DNA of 64,000 nt from an uncultured Collinsella sp. (GCA_937989875.1 CALKBO010000015.1:1-64000), one strand, 5' to 3'. Shown: positions 52,896 to 62,454, counted from the first letter of the stretch. Notes: generated from the letters alone by a model not told the origin. A program made the numbers and translations.

Positions 52896-54497
52896 CTACG
52901 ATGCTAGCGTGGCGATGACGACTTCGTCGCCGGCGTATATGAGGGTGTTGCCATCGGGGATGATCGTCTGGCCTTCGCGCTTGAGCGTCACCACAATAAA
53001 CGGGTGCTTGCCTTGCGGCACATCGCGCAGGCGCTGGCCGGCCAGGCGACCGTGGGGCGTCACGGTGACCTCGCGCAGCGTAACCTCGGCACGCTCTTCG
53101 AACGTTGGGGCGGCCATCACCAGCAGATCGCCTTCCTGGATCACGGTATCGCCGTTGGGCAGCACCGGGTGCGCCCCGTCGCGCAGCACCAGGACCACCA
53201 GCATGTTCGTTGCGCTACCAATATCGGCGAGCGAGCGTCCGGCAAACGGATGGCCCGCGCCCACCTTGAGCTTGACAAACGACATGCCGTCCTCGTCGCG
53301 GTAGTCGTTAAAGGTGCGGCGCACGTCGCCGGTCGCATCGATCATATCGAGCTTCTTCGCCACCGCCGGCAGAAGCGAGCCCTGCACCACAATGCTCGAC
53401 ACGGCAATCACAAACACCAGGTCAAATAGGTCGTGTCCGCCGGGAACGCCGGCCACCACGGCAAAGAGACTAAAGACGACCGAAGCTGCTCCGCGCAGAC
53501 CCGCCCAGCTTACGAGCGCAACCTGGCGAGGGTTCGTCTTAAAGGGCGCCAACAGCGCACCCGCGGCGATGGGACGGCTTACGAAGAGCATAAACGCCAT
53601 AAGTGCCAGGCCCGGTAGCAGCATTTGCGGCAGGCGTGCGGGCGTCACGAGCAGGCCGAGCAAAAAGAAGATGGTCATCTCGGCCATCTCGGTGAGGGTG
53701 TCAAAGAAGTGCGCCATCTCGACCTTGCCGGTGATGTCGCTGGCACCCAGCACAATGCCGGCCAGGTATACAGCCAAAAAGCCGTTGCCGCCCAGATAGC
53801 TTGGTAGCGCGTAGGCGACGATCGCCACGGCGAACAAAAAGATGGTCTGCGCGCCCTCGGCCGTTGCGTGCGCGCGTTCAATCAGGCGGCCCGCCGCCCA
53901 GCCGATGGCAAGGCCCAGGCCCGCGCCCAGGATAATCTGCTTGGCCAGCAGTGCGGGAATGTTGATGTCGCCGCCGGCCGCGAGTGTAGCGAGCACAGCG
54001 GTGAGCATGTAGGCGACGGGGTCGTTGGAGCCCGATTCGACCTCGAGCAGCGAGTCGGTGCCGCCCTTCAGCGAAAGGCTGTGCTCGCGCAGAACGCTAA
54101 AGACGCTGGCCGCGTCGGTGGATGCCACGACCGAGCCCAGCAGCAGACCGCCGATCCAGTCGAAGCCCAGCGCAAAGTGGGCGAACACGCCGGTGATACC
54201 GGCAGTGATGACGACGCCGAGCGTGCTCAGCAGCACCGCCGGCGCAGCGACGGGCTTGGCGCGGTCTATGTTGGTGTTAAAGCCGCCGTAGAACATGATG
54301 AACAGCAGCGCCGTGCTGCAGACGGTTTCGGTAAGCGCATAGTCGCTAAAGTCGATATGCGCCGGGCCGTTGACACCCAACAGCATGCCGAGCGCGATAA
54401 AGATGAGCAGGGTGGGGAAGGGGAGCTTTTTGCCGACGGGTTTGATGGTCAGGCACAGAATAATGACGAGGCCGATAAAGAGAAGAATCTGGTTCAT
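52896..54497 (-). CDS. CPA1-family cation/proton antiporter with RCK_C domains
   Basis: 533 aa. The first ~390 residues form about 12 membrane helices of the Na+(K+)/H+ exchanger type, with VVASTDAASVFSVL and SGSNDPVAYML, the ND ion site, as in NhaP2 (CvrA). The last ~130 residues hold two TrkA-C (RCK_C) modules that sense nucleotide or ions. Likely exports K+ or Na+ for volume and pH control. The ATG is 7 nt after a GGAG-type site. It is a single-gene unit ended by palindrome A3. Confidence 0.9.
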   Translation of the reverse strand: MNQILLFIGLVIILCLTIKPVGKKLPFPTLLIFIALGMLLGVNGPAHIDFSDYALTETVCSTALLFIMFYGGFNTNIDRAKPVAAPAVLLSTLGVVITAGITGVFAHFALGFDWIGGLLLGSVVASTDAASVFSVLREHSLSLKGGTDSLLEVESGSNDPVAYMLTAVLATLAAGGDINIPALLAKQIILGAGLGLAIGWAAGRLIERAHATAEGAQTIFLFAVAIVAYALPSYLGGNGFLAVYLAGIVLGASDITGKVEMAHFFDTLTEMAEMTIFFLLGLLVTPARLPQMLLPGLALMAFMLFVSRPIAAGALLAPFKTNPRQVALVSWAGLRGAASVVFSLFAVVAGVPGGHDLFDLVFVIAVSSIVVQGSLLPAVAKKLDMIDATGDVRRTFNDYRDEDGMSFVKLKVGAGHPFAGRSLADIGSATNMLVVLVLRDGAHPVLPNGDTVIQEGDLLVMAAPTFEERAEVTLREVTVTPHGRLAGQRLRDVPQGKHPFIVVTLKREGQTIIPDGNTLIYAGDEVVIATLAS

Positions 54498-54750
54498 AGG
54501 GAGTGTCCGCTCCTGGGTGGTTGGCGTGGCACGGTCAGTTGTCTGCGGTTATTTGTACCCAAAGATGGTGGGTTTATGGGGTTGGATTGCGGGCGTGCGC
54601 GATATCGTCATAGACGGCTTCCGTCTTTGCCTCTGCTCGGAAACCCTTTCCAGCTTTATTGCAACGGAGTACAATGGGTAACGTTTAAGTTCAACTTGAA
54701 GTTTTAGTTGCGGCGCCGGGCTTCGGCCACAATGCAAGGAGAGGCGTACC

Positions 54751-55590
54751 ATGGCGATCTATGTGACATCTGATGCTCACGGGCACGTGCGTGCGCTTGA
54801 CGAGGCCCTGTCTAAGATCTCGTTGACGTCCGACGACACACTGTACGTGCTGGGCGACATGATCGATCGCGGGCCCGATCCGGTCGGCGTTATTAAGCTC
54901 GTGCGCTCGCTGCCCAACGCCCGCGTGCTCAAGGGTAATCACGAGCAGATCATGCTCGATGCCATCGTTGGCCAGGATCCGCTCGATGCCGAGACCTGGG
55001 ATATCAACGGTGGCTGGACGACGCGCGAGCAGCTCAACGACATGGAATATGAGGCATACGAGGAACTCGTGCGATGGATGGCCGCGCTGCCGCTCTACGC
55101 GGTGATCGAGACCGAGGAGCGCCCGTATCTGCTGGTACATGCTGGAATCGAGATGAAGGCGGCACGCGCGTTTTTGCTTGAGCATGGCGTCGATTGTGCC
55201 GATGGCGTCGGAGCGGTGGGTGCCGATCGCGAGCTGCTGCAGCAGATGCTCGCGGTGCAGTCGTCCGATGACCTGCTATGGATTCGTCACGGCTATTGGG
55301 ATGTGCCGACCGGGCTGCTTTCTGCCGAGGGCAAGGGCCCGGTCGTGGTGAGCGGCCACACGCCCACGGTATCGCTTGGGCGCTATTGCGAGGTCGGTGG
55401 TCTGGCGGGACTCGACGAGGAATCGGGGCGCGGAAAGATTGTGCGCCTGGGCGGCGAGGATACCGCCGGCGTTCCCGACCGCATCGACATCGACTGCGCC
55501 GCTGCCACCGGCTCCGAGTTCGGCCGCGTGGGCATCCTGCGCCTGGATGATGGTGCGGAGTTCTATGCGAACATTCTGCCCGGCGAGTAA
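54751..55590 (+). CDS. calcineurin-like metallophosphoesterase (PPP type)
   Basis: 279 aa with all metallophosphoesterase motifs in order: SDAHGH, GDMIDRGPDP, GNHE, VHAGIE and SGHTPT. The GDxxDRG form and size match bacterial PPP phosphatases and symmetrical Ap4A hydrolases (PrpE, ApaH). The physiological substrate, phosphoprotein or dinucleotide, cannot be decided. AAGGAGAGG lies 6 nt before the ATG. Confidence 0.88.
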   Translation: MAIYVTSDAHGHVRALDEALSKISLTSDDTLYVLGDMIDRGPDPVGVIKLVRSLPNARVLKGNHEQIMLDAIVGQDPLDAETWDINGGWTTREQLNDMEYEAYEELVRWMAALPLYAVIETEERPYLLVHAGIEMKAARAFLLEHGVDCADGVGAVGADRELLQQMLAVQSSDDLLWIRHGYWDVPTGLLSAEGKGPVVVSGHTPTVSLGRYCEVGGLAGLDEESGRGKIVRLGGEDTAGVPDRIDIDCAAATGSEFGRVGILRLDDGAEFYANILPGE

Positions 55591-55604
55591 TTGGTGCAAC
55601 TCCA

Positions 55605-55645
55605 CCAAATGATTTTTCTGGGACGGGGATTACATAATCATTTGG
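55605..55645. repeat. short palindrome (family E, copy 2)
   Basis: CCAAATGATT and AATCATTTGG arms around a GGGACGGGG centre, 15 nt after the phosphoesterase stop. Confidence 0.6.
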
Positions 55646-55656
55646 CTGCCCGCTGG

Positions 55657-55779
55657 CTAAGTGAGTAGACTTTTTTGGAAATGCCGAGCACCCAACATAT
55701 TTGCCTCAACAAAACCGCAGGTCACAGACTTGTGCTTTGTCGGTGTGGTCGGGGATTCGGTAAAAGTCTACTCACTTAG
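55657..55779. repeat. 123-bp element with 18-bp terminal inverted repeats
   Basis: Perfect inverted ends CTAAGTGAGTAGACTTTT and AAAAGTCTACTCACTTAG enclose about 87 bp with no coding potential. The layout is that of a miniature inverted-repeat element; no target duplication is obvious. Confidence 0.7.
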
Positions 55780-55859
55780 TTTTGCGTGATGCATATTGTC
55801 TGCACCGAGACCGCAGCCGGGGTGATTCCGTCGCAAATTCCGGTACCGGGGGCAGCTAA

Positions 55860-57443
55860 TTAGGCACCGTACGGGTTCCGGTCGCGCTCGATTCGTTGGC
55901 GGATGTGGGCGTACTCAATTATCAGCAACACCAGCAGTAGGGCCATAACCGCCAGGTAGCTCACCACGGCGCCCATCAGGCCCAGCAGGTTGATTAGGAT
56001 CACCGGGAGCACCACGCTCACGGCAAAGCAGATCAGGTAGATCTTGGTGACGTCTCCAGCGTGGCGCAGCACCGTGATGATGGCGTAGATAAAGTCGATG
56101 GCCGCGGTGACGCCGCCGGCGACGACCATCAGCAGCGCCAGCGTACGGTAGCGTTCAAAGCTGAGACCGTACATAAAGCTCATGAGGGGAATACCGGGAC
56201 CTGCCATAAATGCGGCGCACACGCCGGTGATGACCACGATCAGCGCCATAACGGCAACAATAATCAGGTCAAAGCGACGACGCTTACGAGGATTAGCCCA
56301 AATGCTCGACAAGCGCAGGAGCTGCGGTTTATAGATAAATCCAATGCTCAGCAAAATAGCCTGCGCCGGAAAGAACAGGGCATTAAAGTACAGCTGATAT
56401 TTGTATGCCAGCGTGCCTTCCATCACAAACTTGGGCATGCTCTCGATAAGGTTGAACAAGAACAGTGCGCCAAAGAGTGGGGCGCACTGGACAAACAGAT
56501 GGCCGACCTCGCGCACGCTCACGCGGCGCGATTTTTCGGTCTCGAGCAGGGCGAGCGGCGCGGTGACCAGCACGAGCGAGGCAATCGCGGCGATGCCCAT
56601 GGCCATGGCCGCGATGGGCATGCTGCGCGTGAGGAACAGCGCCACGCTGAAGACCGCGATGACGCCGACGGAGCGTAGCGTTTGGCTCATGCCGGCCAGG
56701 TAGAGCTTGTCGGCCTGCTGCAGGCGGCCTTCGTACACGTCGGCGACGCCGTCGATCGCCTTGTAGAGGTAGACGCCCAGGCCGATCGTCGCCATCTGCG
56801 CGTCATAGCCGCGGGCGCTGCTGTACATGAGGCCGCAGCCTAGGGCGAGCGCTCCGCAGATCCAACGATTGAGCTGGTAGGAGGCGAAGGACGTCTTTTC
56901 GTCGATATCCGAGACCTGGAAATTGCGCACGCCGTAGTTGCACGCGATCATGATGAGCGTGCCGGTGACAAAGGCGATGGAGAACTTGCCGGCTTCTTCG
57001 GCGCCCACGAGCTGCGTAGACACGATGGTAAGCAGCGGAAATGCCAAGCCCCACACGGCGGTGCCGAGGGTGTTCCAAAGATAGTCGCGACTGGTGGCGT
57101 GCTCCTCGTATTCCGCTTCCTGCATGGAGAAGCCGCCGCCGTAGACGGCGCCGAGCAGACGGTTCCACCAAGCGTTGACCATGCGGCGGACGGGGCCGGG
57201 CTCCCGATCGTGTTCGCGCCGGCGACGGCGCGTGGCCTGGCTGCTGTCGGGTCCGCCGGCGTTGCGCTGACTCAGCTCCTGGATGCGTGCGAGCTCTTCG
57301 GCCGTGTGGGAAGCAGGGAAGAGGCCGTTCTCGATGCGGCCGCCCTGGGCCTTCGCGGCGCCGTCTTTCGATGCAGCGAGGTTGGAGATGCCGTTGCGGC
57401 GGGCGATGGCGCGGCGAATGCTATCGAGGGGCGTGATGCTCAA
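55860..57443 (-). CDS. polysaccharide flippase-like membrane protein
   Basis: About 527 aa. The N-terminal ~110 residues are cytoplasmic and basic (TRRRRREHDREPG). Then about 12-14 hydrophobic helices follow, beginning YLWNTLGTAVWGLAFPLLTIVSTQL, a pattern of Wzx/MATE-type lipid-linked sugar exporters. No glycosyltransferases are nearby, so the cargo is unknown. Start choice is uncertain: TTG 57443 has AAAGGA 7 nt upstream, while ATG 57494 has no ribosome site and lies before a TATACT -10-like box. Confidence 0.78.
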   Translation of the reverse strand: MSITPLDSIRRAIARRNGISNLAASKDGAAKAQGGRIENGLFPASHTAEELARIQELSQRNAGGPDSSQATRRRRREHDREPGPVRRMVNAWWNRLLGAVYGGGFSMQEAEYEEHATSRDYLWNTLGTAVWGLAFPLLTIVSTQLVGAEEAGKFSIAFVTGTLIMIACNYGVRNFQVSDIDEKTSFASYQLNRWICGALALGCGLMYSSARGYDAQMATIGLGVYLYKAIDGVADVYEGRLQQADKLYLAGMSQTLRSVGVIAVFSVALFLTRSMPIAAMAMGIAAIASLVLVTAPLALLETEKSRRVSVREVGHLFVQCAPLFGALFLFNLIESMPKFVMEGTLAYKYQLYFNALFFPAQAILLSIGFIYKPQLLRLSSIWANPRKRRRFDLIIVAVMALIVVITGVCAAFMAGPGIPLMSFMYGLSFERYRTLALLMVVAGGVTAAIDFIYAIITVLRHAGDVTKIYLICFAVSVVLPVILINLLGLMGAVVSYLAVMALLLVLLIIEYAHIRQRIERDRNPYGA

Positions 57444-57545
57444 AGCGGGGTCCTTTCTATTGCTGCGCTCTAGTATAGTCGCGGTGGTATCCATTCGTGT
57501 TTTTGAACATGTTGTTCAATAATTTCGGCGGCGCCATTCAGTAGT

Positions 57546-57684
57546 CGGCACTTAGGGACGTTCCTTATGTGCCGGCACTTCGGGAACGTTCCTAAATGCC
57601 GGCATCCGGGGACGCTCCTTGGTTGTTGCCTGTTCAAGAGTGTCCCCAACGACTAGTCGTTTAAGAACGTCCCCAATGACTAGG
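57546..57684. repeat. cluster of GGGGACGTTCC repeats (family C, copy 4)
   Basis: Three tandem plus-oriented units separated by GCCGGCA, followed by two minus-oriented units of the AGTC(A/G)TTGGGGAC type. Largest cluster of this repeat in the window, in the gap between two divergent genes. The remaining 138 nt up to pckA show no gene. Confidence 0.65.
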
Positions 57685-57822
57685 CCGCTTGCCTGCGATT
57701 TTTGACCGTTGGGCGGGCTTGCCGCCCTTGCCGCAAAAACGTTTTTGCATATCGGGTACAACGGGCTTTACGTGAGTAAAGTGCGCGCCGCGTCCACGTG
57801 TCGCGTTTTTAAAGGAGGCCCC

Positions 57823-59493
57823 ATGCCTGGTGTTACCCCTGCAGAAGTTCTGTCCAACTTTGGTATTACGCTCGTTGAAGATCCCGCCGAGAATCAACCC
57901 CGTCTGCTGGTCGATCTACCCGCCGCGGAGCTCGTCGAACACGCTATCCGCCGCGAAGAAGGCCGCATGGCATCCAACGGCGCGCTGGTGATTGAGACGG
58001 GGGAGCGCACCGGCCGTTCACCCAACGATCGCTTTATCGTTGACACCCCCGATGTTCACGACAAGATTGCCTGGGGCGCGGTCAACCGCCCGCTGTCCGT
58101 CGAGAGCTATGAGGCCATCAAGGCCGGCATCGTCGACTATCTCAACGAGCGCGACGTGTTCGTCACCCGCGGCATGGCAGGCGCCGACCGCAACCACACG
58201 CGTCGACTGCTCGTTGCCTGCGAGCGTGCCAGCCAGGCACTCTTTATCAAGCAGATGCTCGCCCGCCCGCTTGCCCGCGAAATCGCGCGCACCGGCGAGC
58301 CCGACTTCTGCGTGCTCGCAGCGCCCGGTTACCAGTGCGACCCCGCCATCAAGGGCCTCAACTCCAGCGCCGCGGTGGTCATCAACTTCCAGGAACGCGT
58401 GATTCTGGTCGCCGGCACCGGCTACTCCGGCGAGATTAAAAAGTCGATCTTTAGCGTCATGAACTATCTGCTGCCCGTCGAGGACGACGTGCTGCCCATG
58501 CACTGCTCGGCCAGCATGGATCCCGTCACGCACGAGACCGCCGTGTTCTTTGGCCTGTCCGGCACCGGCAAGACCACGCTTTCGGCCAATCCCACGCGCC
58601 TGCTGATCGGCGACGACGAGCACGGTTGGTCCGACATGGGTATCTTCAACATCGAGGGTGGCTGCTACGCAAAATGCGAGGGACTGGACGCCTTCCACGA
58701 GCCCGAGATCTTCAACGCCGTCCGTTTTGGCGCCATTTGCGAAAACGTGGTGCTCGACGAGAACCGCAAGCCCAACTACGACGACATCTCGATCACGCAC
58801 AACACGCGCGTGGCCTATCCCGTGGAGCACATTCCTAACGCGTGGACTAAGGGCATGGGCACCACTCCGAGTGTCGTGCTGTTCCTGACTTGCGACGCTT
58901 TTGGCGTGCTGCCGCCCATCTCACGCCTGACGGCCGATGCCGCCATGTACCACTTTGTGACGGGCTTTACGGCTAAGATTCCCGGCACCGAGGTCGGCGT
59001 CACCGAGCCCACGCCCACGTTCTCTTCGCTGTTCGGCGAGCCGTTTATGCCGCTCGACCCCATGGTTTACGCCAAGATGCTCGGCGAGCGCATTGCCGAC
59101 GGCCGCACGCGCGTGTACCTGGTCAACACCGGCTGGATTGGCGGCGGCTACGGCGTGGGCCATCGCATCGAGCTTGCCTACACGCGCTCGCTGGTCGCGC
59201 GCGCCCTCGACGGCACCATCGAGGACAGCGAGTTCGTGCACGACGACATCTTTAACGTCGACATTCCCACCACGTGTCACGGTGTGCCCGACGGCATCCT
59301 GGTGCCGCGCCAATACTGGCAGAGCACCGTGCGCTATGACGAGGCCGCGCACAACCTGGCGGTGATGTTCGAGGAGAACTTCGAGAAGAAGTACTCGCAC
59401 CTGCCCGAGTCCGTCAAAGCCGCCGGCCCGCACGCCCAGGTGTCCGTCGAGGCCCGTCATCGCGGCCGCGGCCTGCTGGGACTCCGCCACTAG
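57823..59493 (+). CDS. pckA: phosphoenolpyruvate carboxykinase (ATP)
   Basis: Interconverts oxaloacetate and PEP with ATP/ADP; in anaerobes often run in the carboxylating, ATP-forming direction. 556 aa. Visible: ETGERTGRSPNDRF (substrate arginine), the kinase loop GLSGTGKTTLS near residue 245-253, DDEHGWSD (metal Asp) and the adenine-site region near the C-terminus. AAAGGAGG lies 5 nt before ATG 57823. Followed by palindrome B2. Confidence 0.95.
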   Translation: MPGVTPAEVLSNFGITLVEDPAENQPRLLVDLPAAELVEHAIRREEGRMASNGALVIETGERTGRSPNDRFIVDTPDVHDKIAWGAVNRPLSVESYEAIKAGIVDYLNERDVFVTRGMAGADRNHTRRLLVACERASQALFIKQMLARPLAREIARTGEPDFCVLAAPGYQCDPAIKGLNSSAAVVINFQERVILVAGTGYSGEIKKSIFSVMNYLLPVEDDVLPMHCSASMDPVTHETAVFFGLSGTGKTTLSANPTRLLIGDDEHGWSDMGIFNIEGGCYAKCEGLDAFHEPEIFNAVRFGAICENVVLDENRKPNYDDISITHNTRVAYPVEHIPNAWTKGMGTTPSVVLFLTCDAFGVLPPISRLTADAAMYHFVTGFTAKIPGTEVGVTEPTPTFSSLFGEPFMPLDPMVYAKMLGERIADGRTRVYLVNTGWIGGGYGVGHRIELAYTRSLVARALDGTIEDSEFVHDDIFNVDIPTTCHGVPDGILVPRQYWQSTVRYDEAAHNLAVMFEENFEKKYSHLPESVKAAGPHAQVSVEARHRGRGLLGLRH

Positions 59494-59512
59494 CTTCGCC
59501 GTGAGTCCATAT

Positions 59513-59545
59513 CCACCACAAAGGGGACAGGCACCTTTATGGTGG
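59513..59545 (+). terminator. palindromic repeat family B, copy 2
   Basis: CCACCACAAAGG and CCTTTATGGTGG arms with a GGACAGGCA centre; this copy is inverted relative to copy 1. It is 20 nt past pckA and is followed by TTTTG. Confidence 0.7.
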
Positions 59546-59720
59546 TTTTGCTCGCGTGGATGACTCGGGTTACAATACGCCTGACATATCGTCCCCTTCT
59601 CCGGATGGGGACAGCGCAAGCGCTCTTGTGACGGCACCGTAGGACTTTGAAGGTGGCCGTTGTAAGGGCGCTTTTTGTTTAGGCGCCCTCACTCGGGCGC
59701 GCACAATGAAGGGAGAGCGT

Positions 59721-60440
59721 ATGAAGAGCTTTATTGCCGAGGATTCATTCTGGGAGCTGTTTCCGCAGGCAGCGGTCGGTGTTGTGGTCGTGGAGGGCAT
59801 GAAGCCCACGGCTCAGATTCCTCAAGAGGACGTGGATGCGATTGCGGCGTTGCTCGACCGCGCCAATATCGATGCGGAGCGTCATCTGACCAGCGACACT
59901 ATCAGCGAGAACGCACCGGTCAAGGCATGGCGCGAGGCCTATCGTCTGTTCAAGACCAAGAAAGGCGCGCGCTGCTCGATCGAGAACTTGCTCAAACGCG
60001 TGCTCAAAGGCAAGCCGGTGGGCCACATTACGCCCGCGGTGGATATTTACAACACGGTGTCGCTGACCTACGCGCTGCCCGTGGGAGGCGAGGATCTGCA
60101 TGCGATCGAGGGAGACCTTCGCCTGAAGGTGACCGACGGTGGCGATGCGTTCTTGCCGCTTGGCGAGGAGGCGGACGATCCGACCCTGCCCGGCGAGCTC
60201 GCCTACATCGATGATGCGGGCGCCGTGTGCCGCTGCTGGAACTGGCGCGACGGCGTTCGAACGGCTCTGTCCGATGATTCGGCCGATGCGTTCCTGGCGA
60301 TTGAGTGCGTGGAGCCCGAGCGAATGGGGGAATGCCAGGCTGCCGTTGATCGTCTCGCCGAGTTGCTCGAGCGCTATCTGGGAGCGACGGTTGTCGTTAA
60401 GACGCTTGTGACTCGCGACAATCCCTGCGTGGAGCTGTAG
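59721..60440 (+). CDS. B3/B4 tRNA-binding-domain protein
   Basis: 239 aa resembling stand-alone B3/B4 domains, the editing-type domain of phenylalanyl-tRNA synthetase beta. Typical parts are the AWREAYRLFKTKKGARCSIENLLKRV helix and the TPAVDIYNTVSLTYALPVGGED strand region. Such free-standing proteins may deacylate mischarged tRNA or bind amino acids; the role is unproven. ATG 59721 has a GGGAGAG site. Followed by palindrome B3. Confidence 0.83.
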   Translation: MKSFIAEDSFWELFPQAAVGVVVVEGMKPTAQIPQEDVDAIAALLDRANIDAERHLTSDTISENAPVKAWREAYRLFKTKKGARCSIENLLKRVLKGKPVGHITPAVDIYNTVSLTYALPVGGEDLHAIEGDLRLKVTDGGDAFLPLGEEADDPTLPGELAYIDDAGAVCRCWNWRDGVRTALSDDSADAFLAIECVEPERMGECQAAVDRLAELLERYLGATVVVKTLVTRDNPCVEL

Positions 60441-60468
60441 CGGCGCCTGCGGATCTTGTTCGCCGGTC

Positions 60469-60510
60469 AAAACCACCACAAAGGTGCCTGTCCCCTTTGT
60501 GGTGGTTTTT
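60469..60510 (+). terminator. palindromic repeat family B, copy 3
   Basis: AAAACCACCACAAAGG and CCTTTGTGGTGGTTTT arms followed by a T-run: a full Rho-independent terminator 29 nt after the B3/B4 gene. Confidence 0.8.
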
Positions 60511-60613
60511 ATGTTGATGGGTTAACAAATGGGGTATTTGGGTACGGGTGTCGGCTTATGCGACTAAGATGTTTACCCGTAAGCATTATGCAAGCGAAAG
60601 GCGGTCGTCTCCC

Positions 60614-61063
60614 ATGCAGCAGAACGACGAGACACGTTTCGAGGACTTTGTCGGACTGATCAGCGGGCTCTACAAGGAGATCCAGCGCATTAAGACATCC
60701 GAGGGCGCAAGGCTGGGCCTCAAGGGCTCCGACGTTATGTGCCTGTACTATCTTGAGCGCAGCAAGGAAGGCCTGACTGGCGCTGACCTGGCTCGCATGG
60801 CAGGCGTGACCCGCGCCGCCGTCTCGCGTACGCTCGCGCATCTGGAGGAGGGCGGCTACGTCGAGGTCGACGATTCGGGCGATGCCGCCGTTAAGTATCG
60901 TGCTCCGGTGCGCCTGACCGCTCTGGGCGGCGAGAGCATGAGCGAGGCCGACCGCATCATCCACGAAGTGCTCGATACCACCGGTAAGGCTATGGGTGTG
61001 GAGCAGCGCGAGCAGATGTATGCGTCGCTGCGCACGATTCTCGACACCCTGCGCGAGCTGTAG
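60614..61063 (+). CDS. MarR-family transcriptional regulator
   Basis: 149-aa winged-helix regulator: GLTGADLARMAGVTRAAVSRTLAHLEEGGYVEVDD is the DNA-binding core, flanked by dimerisation helices. MarR proteins sense small phenolics, fatty acids or oxidants. ATG 60614 has AAAGGCGG upstream; the frame extends to 60548 without a site. The degV gene follows 120 nt downstream on the same strand, so control of fatty-acid use is a plausible but unsupported guess. Confidence 0.85.
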   Translation: MQQNDETRFEDFVGLISGLYKEIQRIKTSEGARLGLKGSDVMCLYYLERSKEGLTGADLARMAGVTRAAVSRTLAHLEEGGYVEVDDSGDAAVKYRAPVRLTALGGESMSEADRIIHEVLDTTGKAMGVEQREQMYASLRTILDTLREL

Positions 61064-61182
61064 GGCCGCCAAGGCTTTTGCTTCCAATTAACAACTGCAT
61101 AGTCCTGTTTGAGCGCGTATACCGTGCCGGGGCCTTGCTGTCAAAATTCCCTGCGCGGGACCTGCGCAAGAAAGGATTCGCT

Positions 61183-62037
61183 ATGTCCGTCCGCATTATT
61201 ACCGATTCCGCAAGCGATATGTCGCCGGCGGAGCACCCGGCACTGGACGTTTTGCCGCTGTCCGTCACCTTTGGCACCGATGTGTACATGGATGGCATCG
61301 ACATCGATCACCAGCGCTTTTACGAGATGCTCGTGGAGCGCGATGAGCTGCCCAAGACCGGTCAGGTCAACCCGTACGCGTTTTCGCAGGCGATTGCCGA
61401 GGCGCGTGAGGCCGGCGACGAGGCGGTGATTATTACCGTGGGCGCCAAGCTTTCGGGCACCAACCAGAGTGCCCGTACCGCACTTGCCGAGGCGCCGGGC
61501 GGCGACGTGTACGTGGTGGATAGCAATAACGTCACTCTGGGCGAGCGTGTCCTGGTCGAGTATGCCCTGCGCCTGGTGGACGAGGGCCGTAGTGCGGCCC
61601 AGATCGCGGCGGCCGTCGAGGCCGTCCGTGACCGCGTGGTCGTCATCGGCCTGCTCGAGACGCTGGAGTACCTGGTGCGCGGCGGTCGTCTGTCTGCTGC
61701 GGCCGGCGCCGTGGGCACGCTGCTCAACGTAAAGCCTGTGGTGGCTGTCGAGGACGGTCTGATCGTGCAACTGGGCAAGGCGCGCGGTTCCAAGAACGGC
61801 CGCAACCTGCTGAACCAAAAGGTCGAAAAGGCGGGCGGCATCGACTTTTCCATGCCGCTGGCGCTCGGCTATACGGGTCTTTCGGATGCGGTGCTCAAGA
61901 AGTATATCGAGGACAGCGCGGCACTTTGGGCTGGCCACACCGAGGGCGAGTTGCCCGTTCACACCATCGGCGCCACCATCGGTACCCACGTTGGCCCCGG
62001 CGCCGTAGCAGTAGCCTTCTTCCAGCCCGCCAACTAA
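61183..62037 (+). CDS. DegV family fatty-acid-binding protein (second copy)
   Basis: 284 aa with IITDSASDMS, the PKTGQVNPYAF segment (Thr or Ser contacts the fatty-acid head group), GTNQSAR and a C-terminal IGTHVGPGAVAV. It is clearly a paralogue of the 8473 gene but only moderately similar, suggesting a different lipid preference. AGAAAGGA precedes ATG 61183. Likely a FakB-type carrier; its kinase is not in the window. Confidence 0.92.
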   Translation: MSVRIITDSASDMSPAEHPALDVLPLSVTFGTDVYMDGIDIDHQRFYEMLVERDELPKTGQVNPYAFSQAIAEAREAGDEAVIITVGAKLSGTNQSARTALAEAPGGDVYVVDSNNVTLGERVLVEYALRLVDEGRSAAQIAAAVEAVRDRVVVIGLLETLEYLVRGGRLSAAAGAVGTLLNVKPVVAVEDGLIVQLGKARGSKNGRNLLNQKVEKAGGIDFSMPLALGYTGLSDAVLKKYIEDSAALWAGHTEGELPVHTIGATIGTHVGPGAVAVAFFQPAN

Positions 62038-62049
62038 CCGACCTGCCAT

Positions 62050-62088
62050 AAACCACCATAAAGGGGACAGGCACCTTTGTGGTGGTTT
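62050..62088 (+). terminator. palindromic repeat family B, copy 4
   Basis: AAACCACCATAAAGG and CCTTTGTGGTGGTTT arms, same orientation as copy 2, 13 nt after degV. Confidence 0.75.
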
Positions 62089-62117
62089 ATGCTTTTCCGG
62101 GTGGAAGGGAGCGAGCA

Positions 62118-62438
62118 ATGGCGTCTGAGGGCTTTTTTGAACGGGTGTACGAGGTGGTCGAGCAGATTCCCGAGGGGATGGTCGCCACCTACGGTCAGGT
62201 GGCGCTGCTCGCCGGTCGTCCGCGGAGTGCGCGGTACGTGGGCTACGCGCTGCACAGCAATCCGCGCCCCGGCGAGATTCCTTGCCATCGCGTGGTGTTT
62301 GCCGACGGGCACATATGCGAGGGTTTTGCTTTTGGCGGTCCCGATGCTCAACGTGAGCTTTTGCTAGGGGAGGGTGTGGCGTTTAAGGACGACATGCACG
62401 TCGACTTGGCCGCCTGTCGCTGGCCAGCGGGGCTCTAG
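62118..62438 (+). CDS. short MGMT-domain protein with PCHRV
   Basis: 106 aa, only the DNA-binding C-terminal domain of O6-alkylguanine-DNA alkyltransferases. MVATYGQVALLAGRPRSARYVG is the recognition helix with the Arg finger. The active-site motif IPCHRVV keeps the Cys (residue 56), whereas alkyltransferase-like proteins normally have another residue there. So it may still accept an alkyl group or act as a damage sensor feeding excision repair. The start ATG 62118 follows GGAAGGGAG. Confidence 0.85.
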   Translation: MASEGFFERVYEVVEQIPEGMVATYGQVALLAGRPRSARYVGYALHSNPRPGEIPCHRVVFADGHICEGFAFGGPDAQRELLLGEGVAFKDDMHVDLAACRWPAGL

Positions 62439-62454
62439 CGGCTCTGCCGTGGCC

